DNA of 64,000 bases from Rugamonas sp. A1-17 (GCA_025548565.1 JAJLPB010000004.1:62001-126000); one strand, 5' to 3'. Positions 1-8,912 are shown, counted from the first letter of the stretch. Notes: generated by a model from the letters alone, not told the origin. Numbers and translations: made by a program.

Positions 1-199
1 CGGAATTACTTAATTATCAAAAAACATACGTTTCCGCATGGAATAAATATTTTTATGTCGGTAAGTTCTTTTAATTTCACCCCTACTCCGCTCTAAATCA
101 ACTAAATATTCGATATTGCCGCGCGGAATTGAAATCAGTTTCCTCTTGAAAGTCGGACTCTTCTACAATCCCGGCTTTGAAATTCCAGAAGGCAAGGGT

Positions 200-1993
200 A
201 TGAAGCTTAGATCTCTGAAATTGGCATTCGGGCTGACGCTGGCCCTTGGGACTGCTGCATGCGGCGGAGGCGGAGGCGGCGCGCCCGCCGACGCCGGACC
301 GGGAGACCGCACATCGTCCGGCGGCCCCGCCAGCAGCGAATTAAAGTCGGGCATGAGTCGGCCCAGCGACGGACCCAGCGCACCGCTGACGCCAGCCATG
401 CCGGATGGGCCACCCCCGGGCGGACCTGCCACCGCGCCGCTCACGCCGGCGGCCGCGTCGCATTTCCTGGCCCAGGCCACCTTCGGCCCGACTGCGGCCG
501 AGATCGCGGCGCTCACTGGCAACACCAGGGCCAACTGGATCAGCAGCCAATTGACGAAACCGCAAACGCTGCACCGCAACTATCTGCGGAGCGTGGCCAA
601 CATACTGCCCGCCGGCGCACCGCTGACGCAAAACCATGTGCTTGAATCGTTCTGGAAACAGGCGGCCACCGGCGACGACCAGTTGCGCCAGCGCGTGACC
701 TTCGCGCTGTCGCAAATCTTCGTGATCTCCATGTCCGACGAAATCCTGCCCGCGCACCCGGCGGGCGTGGCCAGCTACTATGACATGCTGGGGCAGCACG
801 CCTTCGGTAACTTCCGCGATCTGCTGCAGGGGGTGGCGCTGCATCCGATGATGGGCCTGTATCTGAGCCATGTGCACAATCAAAAGGAAGATGGCACCCG
901 CGTCCCCGACGAAAACTTTGCCCGGGAAATCATGCAACTGATGAGCATCGGGCTGTACCAGCTGAATCCCGATGGCAGCCAGAAGCTCCAGAACGGCAAG
1001 CCGGTCGAGACCTACACGCATGACGATGTCGCCGGACTGGCCAAGGTGTTCACCGGCTGGAGCTGGGCTGGCCCCGACCAGTCGCAGAAACGCTTCTTCG
1101 GTTCCGTCGCCGATCCGGCCCGCGACTGGACGCCGATGCAGAATTACCCGGCGTTCCACTCCACCTCCACCAAGAGCTTCCTGGGCACGCAGATCAACGG
1201 CAGCGGCGAAGCCGATCTGAAGGTCGCGCTCGACACGCTGTTTCACCACCCGAACGTCGGTCCGTTCATCGGCCGCCAGCTGATCCAGCGTCTGGTCAGC
1301 AGCAATCCGAGCCCGGCCTACATCGGCCGCGTCGCGGCGGCGTTCGTCAATAACGGCAGCGGCGTGCGCGGCGACATGCGTGCCGTGGTGCGGGCGGTGC
1401 TGCTGGACCCCGAGGCCGCCGACAACGGCAGCGCAAAAAAACTGCGCGAGCCTGTGCTGCGCCTGGCGAACTGGATGCGCGCCTTCAACGCCAAAGCCGC
1501 TTCCGGCCGCTTCCAGGTCAGTATCCAGGACGATCCGCTAAGCGGCTTGGGGCAGACGCCGTTGCGCTCGCCGTCCGTGTTCAACTTCTTCCGGCCTTCC
1601 TATAGCCCGCCCAATACCGCCTTGTCGGCGCAAGGACTGGTGGCGCCGGAAATGCAAATCACCGCCGAGCCTTCCGTCACCGGCTACCTGAACTACATTC
1701 AAAGCGTCATCCCCCTGGGCACCGGCATGACGCGCGATATCAAGGGCGACTACAGCACCGAGCTGGCCCTGGCGGCGCAGCCGGCGCAGTTGATGGACCG
1801 GATCAATCTGCTGCTGACGAACGGCGCGATGTCGTCCACCTTGCGCAATCAGATCGTCAGCGCGCTGAACAGCATCAACCTCCCGGCCGCGACCGGCAGC
1901 AACGCCGCCAAGTTGGATGCGGCGCGCAAGGGCCGTGTTTATACCGCCATCTATCTGACCATGGCATCCCCAGAATATCTGGCGCAACACTAA
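200..1993 (+). CDS. DUF1800 family exported lipoprotein
   Basis: About 597 residues. The ATG at 200 is chosen over an in-frame upstream ATG at 116 because it gives a classical signal peptide ending in a Cys (residue 21) followed by a Gly-rich run, as in exported lipoproteins, and because a purine-rich stretch (GAAGGCAAGGG) precedes it. DUF1800 hallmarks are visible: an HFLAQATFGPT-like opening, DENFAREIMQL, a YTHDDVAGLAKVFTGW segment, and GRQLIQRLV. The family is of unknown biochemical function and is typically paired with a DUF1501 gene, which follows here after 8 bases. The pair is therefore probably one transcriptional unit acting outside the cytoplasm. Family assignment is firm; function is unknown. 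Confidence 0.88.
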   Translation: MKLRSLKLAFGLTLALGTAACGGGGGGAPADAGPGDRTSSGGPASSELKSGMSRPSDGPSAPLTPAMPDGPPPGGPATAPLTPAAASHFLAQATFGPTAAEIAALTGNTRANWISSQLTKPQTLHRNYLRSVANILPAGAPLTQNHVLESFWKQAATGDDQLRQRVTFALSQIFVISMSDEILPAHPAGVASYYDMLGQHAFGNFRDLLQGVALHPMMGLYLSHVHNQKEDGTRVPDENFAREIMQLMSIGLYQLNPDGSQKLQNGKPVETYTHDDVAGLAKVFTGWSWAGPDQSQKRFFGSVADPARDWTPMQNYPAFHSTSTKSFLGTQINGSGEADLKVALDTLFHHPNVGPFIGRQLIQRLVSSNPSPAYIGRVAAAFVNNGSGVRGDMRAVVRAVLLDPEAADNGSAKKLREPVLRLANWMRAFNAKAASGRFQVSIQDDPLSGLGQTPLRSPSVFNFFRPSYSPPNTALSAQGLVAPEMQITAEPSVTGYLNYIQSVIPLGTGMTRDIKGDYSTELALAAQPAQLMDRINLLLTNGAMSSTLRNQIVSALNSINLPAATGSNAAKLDAARKGRVYTAIYLTMASPEYLAQH

Positions 1994-2001
1994 GGAATCC
2001 T

Positions 2002-3432
2002 ATGCATCCCGACAACTCCTCCCGCCGCCACTTTCTCGGCAAAATGCTGGCGCTCGCCGGCGGCGGCACCGTGCCGTTCACCTTGAACCTGGCCGCCATG
2101 GGCAACGCCGCGGCGGCCGGCGCCACCGACTACAAAGCCATCGTCTGCCTGTTCCTCGCTGGCGGCAACGACCATTTCAACACCGTGCTGGCCACGGACA
2201 GCGGCTCGTGGAGCGAATATCGCCGCCTGCGCACAACCCAGCAAAGCGGCTCCATCGCCCTGCCCACCATCGGCGCGGCCGGCGGCGTGCTGCCCATTGT
2301 GCCGAACGCGCCGCAGGCCGGACGGACGTTCGCGCTGCATCCGTCGCTGCGGCCGCTGAAGGAACTGTTCGACACCGGACGTGTCGCCGTGCTGGCCAAC
2401 GTCGGCACCCTGATCCAGCCGACCACCCTGGCGCAGTACAAGGCGCGCACCGTGGCCACGCCACCCCGCCTGTTTTCGCACAATGACCAGCAGGCGATGT
2501 GGCAATCCTCGCACACGGAACAAGCCGCCAGCGCCGGCTGGGGCGGCCGCCTCGGCGACATCCTGGCCAGCGACAACAGCAATGCGGCGTTCACCTGCAT
2601 CTCCACCGCCGGCAACGCGTTGTTTCTCAGCGGGCGCATGGTGCGCCAGTACCAGCTCAGCGGCGCTTCGGCGCCTGCCATCAACAACCTGAGCGGCTCC
2701 CTGTTCGGCATGTCGGCCTCGGCCAATCCACTGCGGCAGATCGTGACCGCGGATTCGTCCGACCCGTTCCTGAGGGAGCACGCCGCCGTCACCTCGCGCG
2801 CCATCAACTCCCAAGCCGCGCTCAGCGGCGCCCTGGCCGGCGTCGGCGCGGTGGCCGATCCGCTGCCCTACATCAATCCGAACACCGGCGTGGCCAGCGT
2901 CAATCCGCTGGCGGTCCAGTTGCAAACCGTCGCCCGCATGATCGCCGGCCGCAGCGCGCTGGGCGCCAGACGCCAGGTGTTCTATGTCAGCCTGGCCGGC
3001 TTCGACACCCACGATTTCCAGGCCCAGAATCAAGCCAGCCTGCTGGCCAAGGTGGCCCACGCCATGGCCTACTTCGACGGCGCGCTGGCGAACCTGCAAG
3101 GCGTCGACCTGCGCAAGCAGGTGACGCTGTTCACCGCCTCCGACTTTGGCCGCACCTTCGCCAGCAACGGCGATGGCACCGACCACGGCTGGGGTTCGCA
3201 CCACTTCATCATGGGAGGCGCGGTCAAGGGCAAGGAGATCTACGGCAGCATGCCGGTCACCGGCCTGGGCCATGACCTCGACGTCGGCTCCGGCTCGCTG
3301 CTACCGACCACCTCGGTCGACCAGTACGGCGCCACGCTGGCCAGCTGGTTCGGCCTGTCGGCCTCGCAGATCGCCGACGTGTTCCCGAATATCGGCAACT
3401 TCAGTATCCGCAACCTCGGCTTTATGGGATGA
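2002..3432 (+). CDS. DUF1501 family protein, Tat-exported
   Basis: 476 residues, ATG preceded by AAGGAA 5 bases upstream. The N-terminus has a twin-arginine motif (SSRRHFLGK) followed by an Ala/Gly-rich hydrophobic stretch, indicating Tat export. The body matches DUF1501, a branch of the alkaline-phosphatase/sulfatase superfamily: CLFLAGGNDHFN near the start, AGFDTHDFQAQNQ in the middle, and SDFGRTFASNGDGTDHGWG with conserved Asp/His metal-ligand candidates near the C-terminus. It is cotranscribed with the DUF1800 gene, the usual arrangement of these families. Its substrate is unknown. Confidence 0.9.
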   Translation: MHPDNSSRRHFLGKMLALAGGGTVPFTLNLAAMGNAAAAGATDYKAIVCLFLAGGNDHFNTVLATDSGSWSEYRRLRTTQQSGSIALPTIGAAGGVLPIVPNAPQAGRTFALHPSLRPLKELFDTGRVAVLANVGTLIQPTTLAQYKARTVATPPRLFSHNDQQAMWQSSHTEQAASAGWGGRLGDILASDNSNAAFTCISTAGNALFLSGRMVRQYQLSGASAPAINNLSGSLFGMSASANPLRQIVTADSSDPFLREHAAVTSRAINSQAALSGALAGVGAVADPLPYINPNTGVASVNPLAVQLQTVARMIAGRSALGARRQVFYVSLAGFDTHDFQAQNQASLLAKVAHAMAYFDGALANLQGVDLRKQVTLFTASDFGRTFASNGDGTDHGWGSHHFIMGGAVKGKEIYGSMPVTGLGHDLDVGSGSLLPTTSVDQYGATLASWFGLSASQIADVFPNIGNFSIRNLGFMG

Positions 3433-3466
3433 TGCCGGACCCGCAACTAGCGCCCGCGCACGCCTC

Positions 3467-4273
3467 ATGGACAAGCAACTGGTCTTCATCTGTTTTCTGA
3501 CGTTTGTGATCCACCTCATCGGCACCCTCGCCTACTCGGTGAGGATAGCCGGGGTGCGCACCCGGCGCATCGCCGTGTCGCTGGCCCTGTTCAGCATCCT
3601 GGTGCTGGTGTCGCGCACCTCGAATTCCTTCCTCGGCCCCTTCCTGGCCAAGCGGATCGAGCTGAGCCTGACCCTGCCGCTGGCAGCCGCGCAGGTGCTG
3701 GCCGACCTGCGCTGGCTGCTGCTGTCGGCCGCGCTAGCGACGGTGGCCGGCGCGCTGCTGATCCCCACCTTCCAGCGCGTGTTCTGCCGCGCGGTGGTGC
3801 ACTTCCAGCTGCACCGCTCGGTGCCCAAGCTGTTGCTGCATGGCTTCTTCAAGGGCGGGCTTTCCTACGTCAAGGACGTGGCCGCCATGCCGTCCAGCGC
3901 CAATGTGCGCGGCCTGCGCGACAGCGGCAGCGTATCGATGCCGGTGACCTTGCTGAACGTGGGCGCGGTGGCGCTGTGGACCGTCGGCGTGTTCGCCTCG
4001 CTGTACGCGGGCGTGCTCGACCCCGACGTGCGCGTCACATCCAGCACGCTGTCGTCCATCATCAACGGCGGCGCCACGGTGATGATGGCGGTGTTCATCG
4101 ATCCCCACATGTCGGGCATGACCGACGACGTCATCGAAGGCCGCGTCAGCGATACGCAGTTCCGCCGCGCCGTGGTCTGGCTGGTCGGCAGCCGGCTGGC
4201 CGGCACCTTGCTGGCGCAGCTGCTGCTGGTGCCTTCGGCCATGCTGATCGTCTGGGTGGCCAAGGTCCTGTGA
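3467..4273 (+). CDS. Amj-family (alternative lipid II flippase) membrane protein
   Basis: 268 residues starting at the ATG at 3467 (MDKQLVFICFL); the longer open frame upstream only overlaps the DUF1501 gene. The protein is almost wholly hydrophobic, with about six membrane segments. The opening with HLIGTLAYSVRIAGVRT and the following RTSNSF motif match what I know of the Amj (DUF2837) family, proposed alternative lipid II flippases in Bacillus subtilis. It lies 34 bases after the DUF1501 gene and its stop abuts the convergent dioxygenase gene. Flippase activity in this organism is inferred only from family membership. Confidence 0.72.
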   Translation: MDKQLVFICFLTFVIHLIGTLAYSVRIAGVRTRRIAVSLALFSILVLVSRTSNSFLGPFLAKRIELSLTLPLAAAQVLADLRWLLLSAALATVAGALLIPTFQRVFCRAVVHFQLHRSVPKLLLHGFFKGGLSYVKDVAAMPSSANVRGLRDSGSVSMPVTLLNVGAVALWTVGVFASLYAGVLDPDVRVTSSTLSSIINGGATVMMAVFIDPHMSGMTDDVIEGRVSDTQFRRAVVWLVGSRLAGTLLAQLLLVPSAMLIVWVAKVL

Positions 4274-5125
4274 TCAGGCCGCCACGCCCACCGTCAGCGT
4301 CACGACATAGCCGTCGGTGGCGTTGCCGGTGACGCTGGTCATCTGCAACGCGTAGCCATCGCTGAAGACGTTGTCGGTGGCATAGCTGATCTGCGCCAGG
4401 TTGCGCACGCTGGCGCTGTAGCCGGTGGTGGCGTAGACCTCGTTGAGCGTCACCATCGGGAAGGTGAACTGCGAGGTCTTGATGCGGTTGGCCGCGCTGG
4501 TGCTCTTGGCCAGCGTCGGATAAACCTCGAAGTGCACATGCGGCATGCGTCCGGCATAGCAGCCAGGGAAGATGCTCTGGAAGGCGACGTTGCCGTTGCC
4601 GTCGCTGGCCTGCACGCCGCGCAGGTAGTTCTGGTCCGTGACGCCGTTCGAATACAGCGAGTAGTTGCCGTCGCGGTCGCAATGCCACAGGTAGACCGCA
4701 TAGCCGGACAAGGCCGCGCAGCTGCCGTTGGCATTGACGATCTGCAGTTTGATCGTCAGCGGCACGCCTGCCGCCACGCCGCTCGGGCCGTTGAAGCTGC
4801 CGCGGATGTCGCTGCGCACCACGCCCGACTGCGTCAGCACATTGACCACGCCGCTGTTGTTGCTGTTGGTGCCGTCGCCCGGATACGGGCCGCCGGTTTC
4901 CTCGGGAATCACCGCGCACGAGCCGGTGGCGGCCGTGGTGGTGGTCGTGCTGGTGCTGGTGCTGGCGCTGGCCGATGAGCCGCCTCCGCCGCAACCGAGC
5001 ACCGGCAGCGCCGAGGCGCCGGCCAGCAACCAGCGCAAGCTCTGGCGGCGGTCGCTGGCCAGGTTCAGCATGGCGCCCAGGTCGGCCGCCAGGCTGTGTT
5101 CGTGGGTATCGTCGTGAGCTTGCAT
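4274..5125 (-). CDS. Exported intradiol ring-cleavage dioxygenase-like protein
   Basis: 283 residues. The core carries GGPYPGDG (residues 78-85), an LWHCDRDGNYS segment and GCYAGRMPHVHFEV. All four iron ligands of intradiol dioxygenases can be placed: Tyr155, Tyr190, His196, His198. The N-terminus has a DRRQSLRW twin-arginine-like motif, a hydrophobic stretch and a lipobox-like LGC at Cys45, then a Ser/Thr-rich linker, so the enzyme is probably Tat-exported and lipid-anchored. It is the last gene of a three-gene unit behind the spy/cpxP-like gene, which suggests an envelope-stress role rather than housekeeping catechol catabolism. The substrate is unknown. Confidence 0.85.
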   Translation of the reverse strand: MQAHDDTHEHSLAADLGAMLNLASDRRQSLRWLLAGASALPVLGCGGGGSSASASTSTSTTTTTAATGSCAVIPEETGGPYPGDGTNSNNSGVVNVLTQSGVVRSDIRGSFNGPSGVAAGVPLTIKLQIVNANGSCAALSGYAVYLWHCDRDGNYSLYSNGVTDQNYLRGVQASDGNGNVAFQSIFPGCYAGRMPHVHFEVYPTLAKSTSAANRIKTSQFTFPMVTLNEVYATTGYSASVRNLAQISYATDNVFSDGYALQMTSVTGNATDGYVVTLTVGVAA

Positions 5126-5138
5126 CGTGTCTCCTGGT

Positions 5139-5828
5139 TTATACCGTGGTGTTGACCAGATTGCCGCTGGTCCCGCTGCCGCCTACCTTGGTCGACAACG
5201 CTTGCAGAAAGGCCGCCAGCTTGGTGTTGGCATCCGTGCTGCCGGTGCCGCCGGTGTCCGAACCGCCGCCCAGCTTGTCGAGCAGGCTGGCAAAGCTGCT
5301 CTCCAGCTGGCTGACCGCGTCGCTGCCGTCGGCGCTGGCGCCGCTGTCCGTGGCGCTGCCGGTGCTGCCGGAAGTCAGCTTGGAGAGCAAGCTTTGCAGG
5401 TCCGCCTCCAGCTTGCCGGGTCCACCACCATCGGGAGCGCCGCCCTGCTGGCCCTCGCCGTAGGGCGGCGCCTCGTTGCCGCTGGCGGCGTTTTGCGCGT
5501 GCAGCGCCCCCATCAGGCTTTGCAGGAAGCTGCCCAGCGCCTCGGCCACGCTGCCGCTGTTGTCGGTGCTGTCGGTGCTGTCGGTGCCGTCGGCGCTGGC
5601 GGCAGATGCCGACGTGCTGCTGCCGGTGTCGCTGGCGTCGCCGCTGCCGGTGACGCCGATGGCTTTCAGGGCATCGGCGATGGCCGACGCGAATCCACCG
5701 CCCTCGGGCGGACGAGGCGGCGCGGCGCCGCGCGTGGCATCGGCGCCGCCGCCGGCGTTGGCGCCGCTCAAACGGCTCAGGAAGCTGAGCTGGCTGGTAT
5801 TGCTGGAACTCAGGGCGCTAATCGACAT
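5139..5828 (-). CDS. Ser/Gly/Asp-rich low-complexity protein
   Basis: 229 residues, ATG with GGAGA 6 bases upstream. I do not recognise a family. The composition is dominated by Ser, Gly, Asp, Thr and Ala with repeated TDSTDSTD-like stretches. Two short amphipathic blocks (FASAIADALKAIG, EALGSFLQSLMGAL) alternate with disordered linkers, and a third LQSLLSKL-type block follows. There is no signal peptide; the N-terminus is Ser-rich (MSISALSSSNTS). It sits 30 bases after the spy/cpxP-like gene and 13 bases before the dioxygenase gene, so it should be cotranscribed and Cpx-controlled. The high density of Gly/Asp codons argues for a real, probably disordered, protein. Confidence 0.7.
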   Translation of the reverse strand: MSISALSSSNTSQLSFLSRLSGANAGGGADATRGAAPPRPPEGGGFASAIADALKAIGVTGSGDASDTGSSTSASAASADGTDSTDSTDNSGSVAEALGSFLQSLMGALHAQNAASGNEAPPYGEGQQGGAPDGGGPGKLEADLQSLLSKLTSGSTGSATDSGASADGSDAVSQLESSFASLLDKLGGGSDTGGTGSTDANTKLAAFLQALSTKVGGSGTSGNLVNTTV

Positions 5829-5858
5829 AAGATTCTCCGTTCAGGGGATCAAGGCAAA

Positions 5859-6425
5859 TCAGGGACGCGGCGCGTGGCGGACTTCGGCCTCGGCCTGCTT
5901 CTTGCGCTGCTCAGGAGTCAGCACCGCCAGCAGCTTCTGCTCGGTACGCACGTGCTGCAGGGCGATGTTCGCCATCGCCGTCGCCGCCTCCTTGGCCAGC
6001 GCGGCAGCCCTGGCGTCGTCGTACTGCTCGGCGCGGCCCAGCGCGCGCAACGCCTCGTGCGCCTTGGCGGCGGCCTTGCCCTGCTCCCGCAGATACGGCT
6101 GCTCCGCGTGCACGATGGCGAAGACCTTGTCTTCCTGCGCTTCGCTCAATTCAATGCCGTGCGCGAACGGTGGACGTCCGCCCATGCCGGGACCGCCAAA
6201 CGGCGGCATGCCGCCATGGAAGCCGCCACCGGGCGCGCGGCCGCCGGGTCCGTGCTCCGGACCGTCGTGATCCGGCCCCTGCCGGCCGTCATGCCGCATC
6301 ATCGGTGGGCGGCCGGCATCGCCGTCCTGGTCTTCAGCGCGCGCAGCGCCGCCGGCGGCCAACAACGGCAGCGCCAGGCTGGCAGCAAGCAGGATTTTGT
6401 GTAAGCTGTTTTTCGAGGTTGTCAT
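5859..6425 (-). CDS. Spy/CpxP-family periplasmic chaperone-like protein
   Basis: 188 residues with a clear Sec signal peptide (AASLALPLLAAGGAARA) followed by a His/Gly/Pro-rich stretch. The conserved part (about residues 95-180) is helical and carries an LSEAQEDKVFAI block and a VLTPEQRKK motif, the paired LTxxQ-like signatures of Spy/CpxP proteins. Family members bind misfolded envelope proteins and dampen the Cpx sensor. It is divergent from a CpxR-like regulator across an intergenic region packed with GTAAA repeats, so direct CpxR control and feedback are likely. The His-rich segment might bind metal. Confidence 0.85.
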   Translation of the reverse strand: MTTSKNSLHKILLAASLALPLLAAGGAARAEDQDGDAGRPPMMRHDGRQGPDHDGPEHGPGGRAPGGGFHGGMPPFGGPGMGGRPPFAHGIELSEAQEDKVFAIVHAEQPYLREQGKAAAKAHEALRALGRAEQYDDARAAALAKEAATAMANIALQHVRTEQKLLAVLTPEQRKKQAEAEVRHAPRP

Positions 6426-6474
6426 TCAAAGCATCCTTGGTCGGTAGGGAGCGATCATTGTCCGGCCAGCCCGT

Positions 6475-6566
6475 GTAAAGCGCCGTAAACCCCGGGTAAA
6501 TCGATGTAAAGATGACCGTTTTGACACCATACTTGCAGCGGGCAACGCGTTGTAAAACCGGGTAAA
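6475..6566. promoter_or_regulatory. Array of six GTAAA half-sites (CpxR-box-like) in a divergent promoter
   Basis: GTAAA pentamers lie on the + strand at 6475, 6485, 6496, 6506, 6552 and 6562, that is at steps of 10, 11, 10, 46 and 10 bases. The known CpxR box is two GTAAA units separated by about 5 bases, so this reads as three tandem boxes on one face of the helix. It lies between the spy/cpxP-like gene (start 6425, minus) and the cpxR-like gene (start 6632, plus). Autoregulation and activation of both arms is the simplest inference. Confidence 0.82.
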
Positions 6567-6631
6567 AGGCGCCCGGGAGCGCGCGCGGGACTGTTATGAT
6601 CGATCCATCGACATAAAAAGAAGCACGCGGC

Positions 6632-7321
6632 ATGAAGAGCAAAGTACTGCTGATAGACGACGACATCGAGCTGGTGGGCATGTTCAAGGAATACCTGGAA
6701 CAGGAAGGCTTCGACGTCAAGATGGTGCACGACGGCGAGGCCGGCACCGCCGAGGCCTTCACCGGCCTGTATGCGATCGCCATCCTGGATGTGATGATGC
6801 CGCGCATGAACGGACTGGAAACGCTGCGCCGCATCCGCACCAACAGCCAGCTGCCCATCCTGATGCTGACCGGGCGCGGGGACGACACCGACCGCATCGT
6901 CGGCCTGGAACTGGGCGCGGACGACTACGTCGCCAAACCCTGCACGCCGCGCGAGCTGACCGCCCGCATCCGCGCCATCCTGCGCCGGTCGCAAAGCGCG
7001 CCGCTCGACAATGGCGCAGCCGCGCTGACCGTCGGCCAGTTGACCATGTGGCCGGAACAGCGGCGCGCGGCCTGGGCCGGCAACAAGCTGGAACTGACCA
7101 GCACCGAATTCAACCTGCTCGAAGTGCTGGCCCGTAACGCTGGCCGCCCGGTCAGCAAGAACGCCTTGTCGGAACAGGGCCTGGGCCGGCCGCTGGCGCG
7201 CTTCGACCGCAACATCGACGTCCACCTGAGCAGCCTGCGGCACAAGCTCGGCACCATCGCCGACGGCCGCTCCTGCCTGCAAACCGTGTACCGCCTGGGC
7301 TATCAGCTGATCAAGGAGTAG
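6632..7321 (+). CDS. CpxR-like OmpR-family response regulator
   Basis: 229 residues. The receiver domain (residues 1-115) has the acidic pocket (IDDD), the phosphoacceptor Asp53 in ILDVMMP and the conserved Lys in AKPCTPREL. The C-terminal winged helix (about 130-228) has the OmpR-type ELTSTEFNLLEVL block and a VDVHLSSLRHKL-like recognition region. The next gene is its kinase, 3 bases downstream, and CpxR-like boxes lie upstream. The pairing with a Spy/CpxP gene supports the Cpx assignment over a generic OmpR one. Confidence 0.9.
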   Translation: MKSKVLLIDDDIELVGMFKEYLEQEGFDVKMVHDGEAGTAEAFTGLYAIAILDVMMPRMNGLETLRRIRTNSQLPILMLTGRGDDTDRIVGLELGADDYVAKPCTPRELTARIRAILRRSQSAPLDNGAAALTVGQLTMWPEQRRAAWAGNKLELTSTEFNLLEVLARNAGRPVSKNALSEQGLGRPLARFDRNIDVHLSSLRHKLGTIADGRSCLQTVYRLGYQLIKE

Positions 7322-7324
7322 CCT

Positions 7325-8899
7325 GTGGGCCGACTGTTCTGGAAGTTTTTCGTCTGCATCCTGCTGGCGCAGGTGACCGCCATCGTCGGCATCGGCGGCG
7401 CCGTCTGGCTCAAGAACCACAACCAGGAGGCCAACCAGCCCAAAGACCTGGACACCAGCCCGCCGGCCGAGATGGCCATCAACTCGGCCGCCGCCACGCT
7501 TGAATATGGCGGCGTCAAGGCGCTGCGCCGCCTGCTGGAGAATATGGAGCGGCACCGCGTGTTCGCGGTCGACGAGCAGGGCCATGAGCTGCTCGGGCGC
7601 GCGGCGACTGCGTCCATGCTGCGTGAGTCGCATGCCCTGCTCAAGCAGGAAGGCAAGCGCCGCGTGGTGCGCCAGGTGGCCGATCCGGAAGGCAAACGAT
7701 TTATACTGTTTCTACCATCGCACGGCCTGGATCTCGACCGTCCGCTGATGGCCGGCCTGGGCGGCGCGCAGATGGCGCTGCAGGGCGGTCCGCCGATACC
7801 GCATGGCCAAGGCCCGGGCTTTGATCCGGGTCCGGGGCAAAACCCGGGGCCGGGACCGCAACCGGGCCAGGCTTACGGCCAGTCCCCCGGCCCCGATCCC
7901 CGCTTCGACCCAAGCCGCGCCGGCGCCCCGCCGGACGCTCCGCCCAACGGCCGCGGCTACGGCGGCCCCGGCGATATGCGCGGCCCGCGCTTCCAGCCGC
8001 TGACGCTGTGGGTGCCGATCGCCGCCGCCACCGTGGCCAGCCTGCTGTTCGCGATGCTGCTGGCGTGGTACTTCTCGCGTCCGATCCGCGCGCTGCGGCA
8101 AGCCTTCGACGCGGCCGCCGGCGGCGACCTGGCGCCGCGCTTCGGCGCCGCAGGCAAGGGCTGGCGCAACTCCGAACTAAACAACCTCGGCCGCGACTTC
8201 GACCGCATGACAGCGCGCCTGCGCAGCCTGATCGACGGCCAGACCCGGCTGCTGCACGACGTCTCGCACGAGCTGCGCTCGCCGCTGGCGCGCTTGCAGG
8301 CGGCGATCGGCCTGGCGCATCAACAGCCGGAAAAGCTGGCGGCTTCGCTGGAGCGCATCGAACGGGAAAGCGTGCGCATGGACAAGCTGGTGGGTGAACT
8401 GTTGACGCTGGCGCGCCTGGAAGCGGGCGCCATCAAGGCCAGTCAGGAGGAGATCAGCATGGCCGAGCTGCTGGAGCAGATCGCCGACGACGCCAACTAC
8501 GAGGCCTCCAGCCAGCAACGCAGCGTGGTGCAGGAAGGGGAAGCCGACGTCATGGTCGCCGGCCAGGCCGACCTGCTGGGCCGCGCCATCGAAAACGTGG
8601 TGCGCAACGCCATCAAGCACAGCCCCGAAGGCGGCGTGGTGCAGCTGCAGACCCGCACCCTGCCCGACGCCCGCCAGCTGTGCATCCGCGTGCTCGACCG
8701 CGGGCCGGGGGTCGCGGTGGCCGACCTGGCGACCATCTTCCAGCCCTTCTTCCGCTCCAGCAGCGCCAGCACCGAAGGGCACGGCCTGGGCCTGGCCATC
8801 GCCCAGCACGTGATCGAGGCCCACGGCGGCAGCATCAAGGCCAGCAACCGCGCGGACGGCGGCTTGTGCGTGGAAATGGTGCTGCCGGTGAAAGGCTGA
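7325..8899 (+). CDS. CpxA-like sensor histidine kinase with Pro/Gly-rich periplasmic segment
   Basis: 524 residues from a GTG start 3 bases after the regulator. Order: TM1 (about residues 7-30), periplasmic domain, an unusual Pro/Gly/Gln-rich stretch (about 155-222), TM2 (about 226-250), HAMP (SRPIRALRQAF), HisKA with the phosphorylated His315 in LLHDVSHELRSPL, and HATPase with N box (ENVVRNAIKHS), DRGPG and GHGLGLAIAQH. It senses envelope state and phosphorylates the upstream regulator. The Pro/Gly-rich insert just outside TM2 is not typical of CpxA. Confidence 0.9.
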   Translation: MGRLFWKFFVCILLAQVTAIVGIGGAVWLKNHNQEANQPKDLDTSPPAEMAINSAAATLEYGGVKALRRLLENMERHRVFAVDEQGHELLGRAATASMLRESHALLKQEGKRRVVRQVADPEGKRFILFLPSHGLDLDRPLMAGLGGAQMALQGGPPIPHGQGPGFDPGPGQNPGPGPQPGQAYGQSPGPDPRFDPSRAGAPPDAPPNGRGYGGPGDMRGPRFQPLTLWVPIAAATVASLLFAMLLAWYFSRPIRALRQAFDAAAGGDLAPRFGAAGKGWRNSELNNLGRDFDRMTARLRSLIDGQTRLLHDVSHELRSPLARLQAAIGLAHQQPEKLAASLERIERESVRMDKLVGELLTLARLEAGAIKASQEEISMAELLEQIADDANYEASSQQRSVVQEGEADVMVAGQADLLGRAIENVVRNAIKHSPEGGVVQLQTRTLPDARQLCIRVLDRGPGVAVADLATIFQPFFRSSSASTEGHGLGLAIAQHVIEAHGGSIKASNRADGGLCVEMVLPVKG

Positions 8900-8912
8900 C
8901 GCGGGCGGCCCG

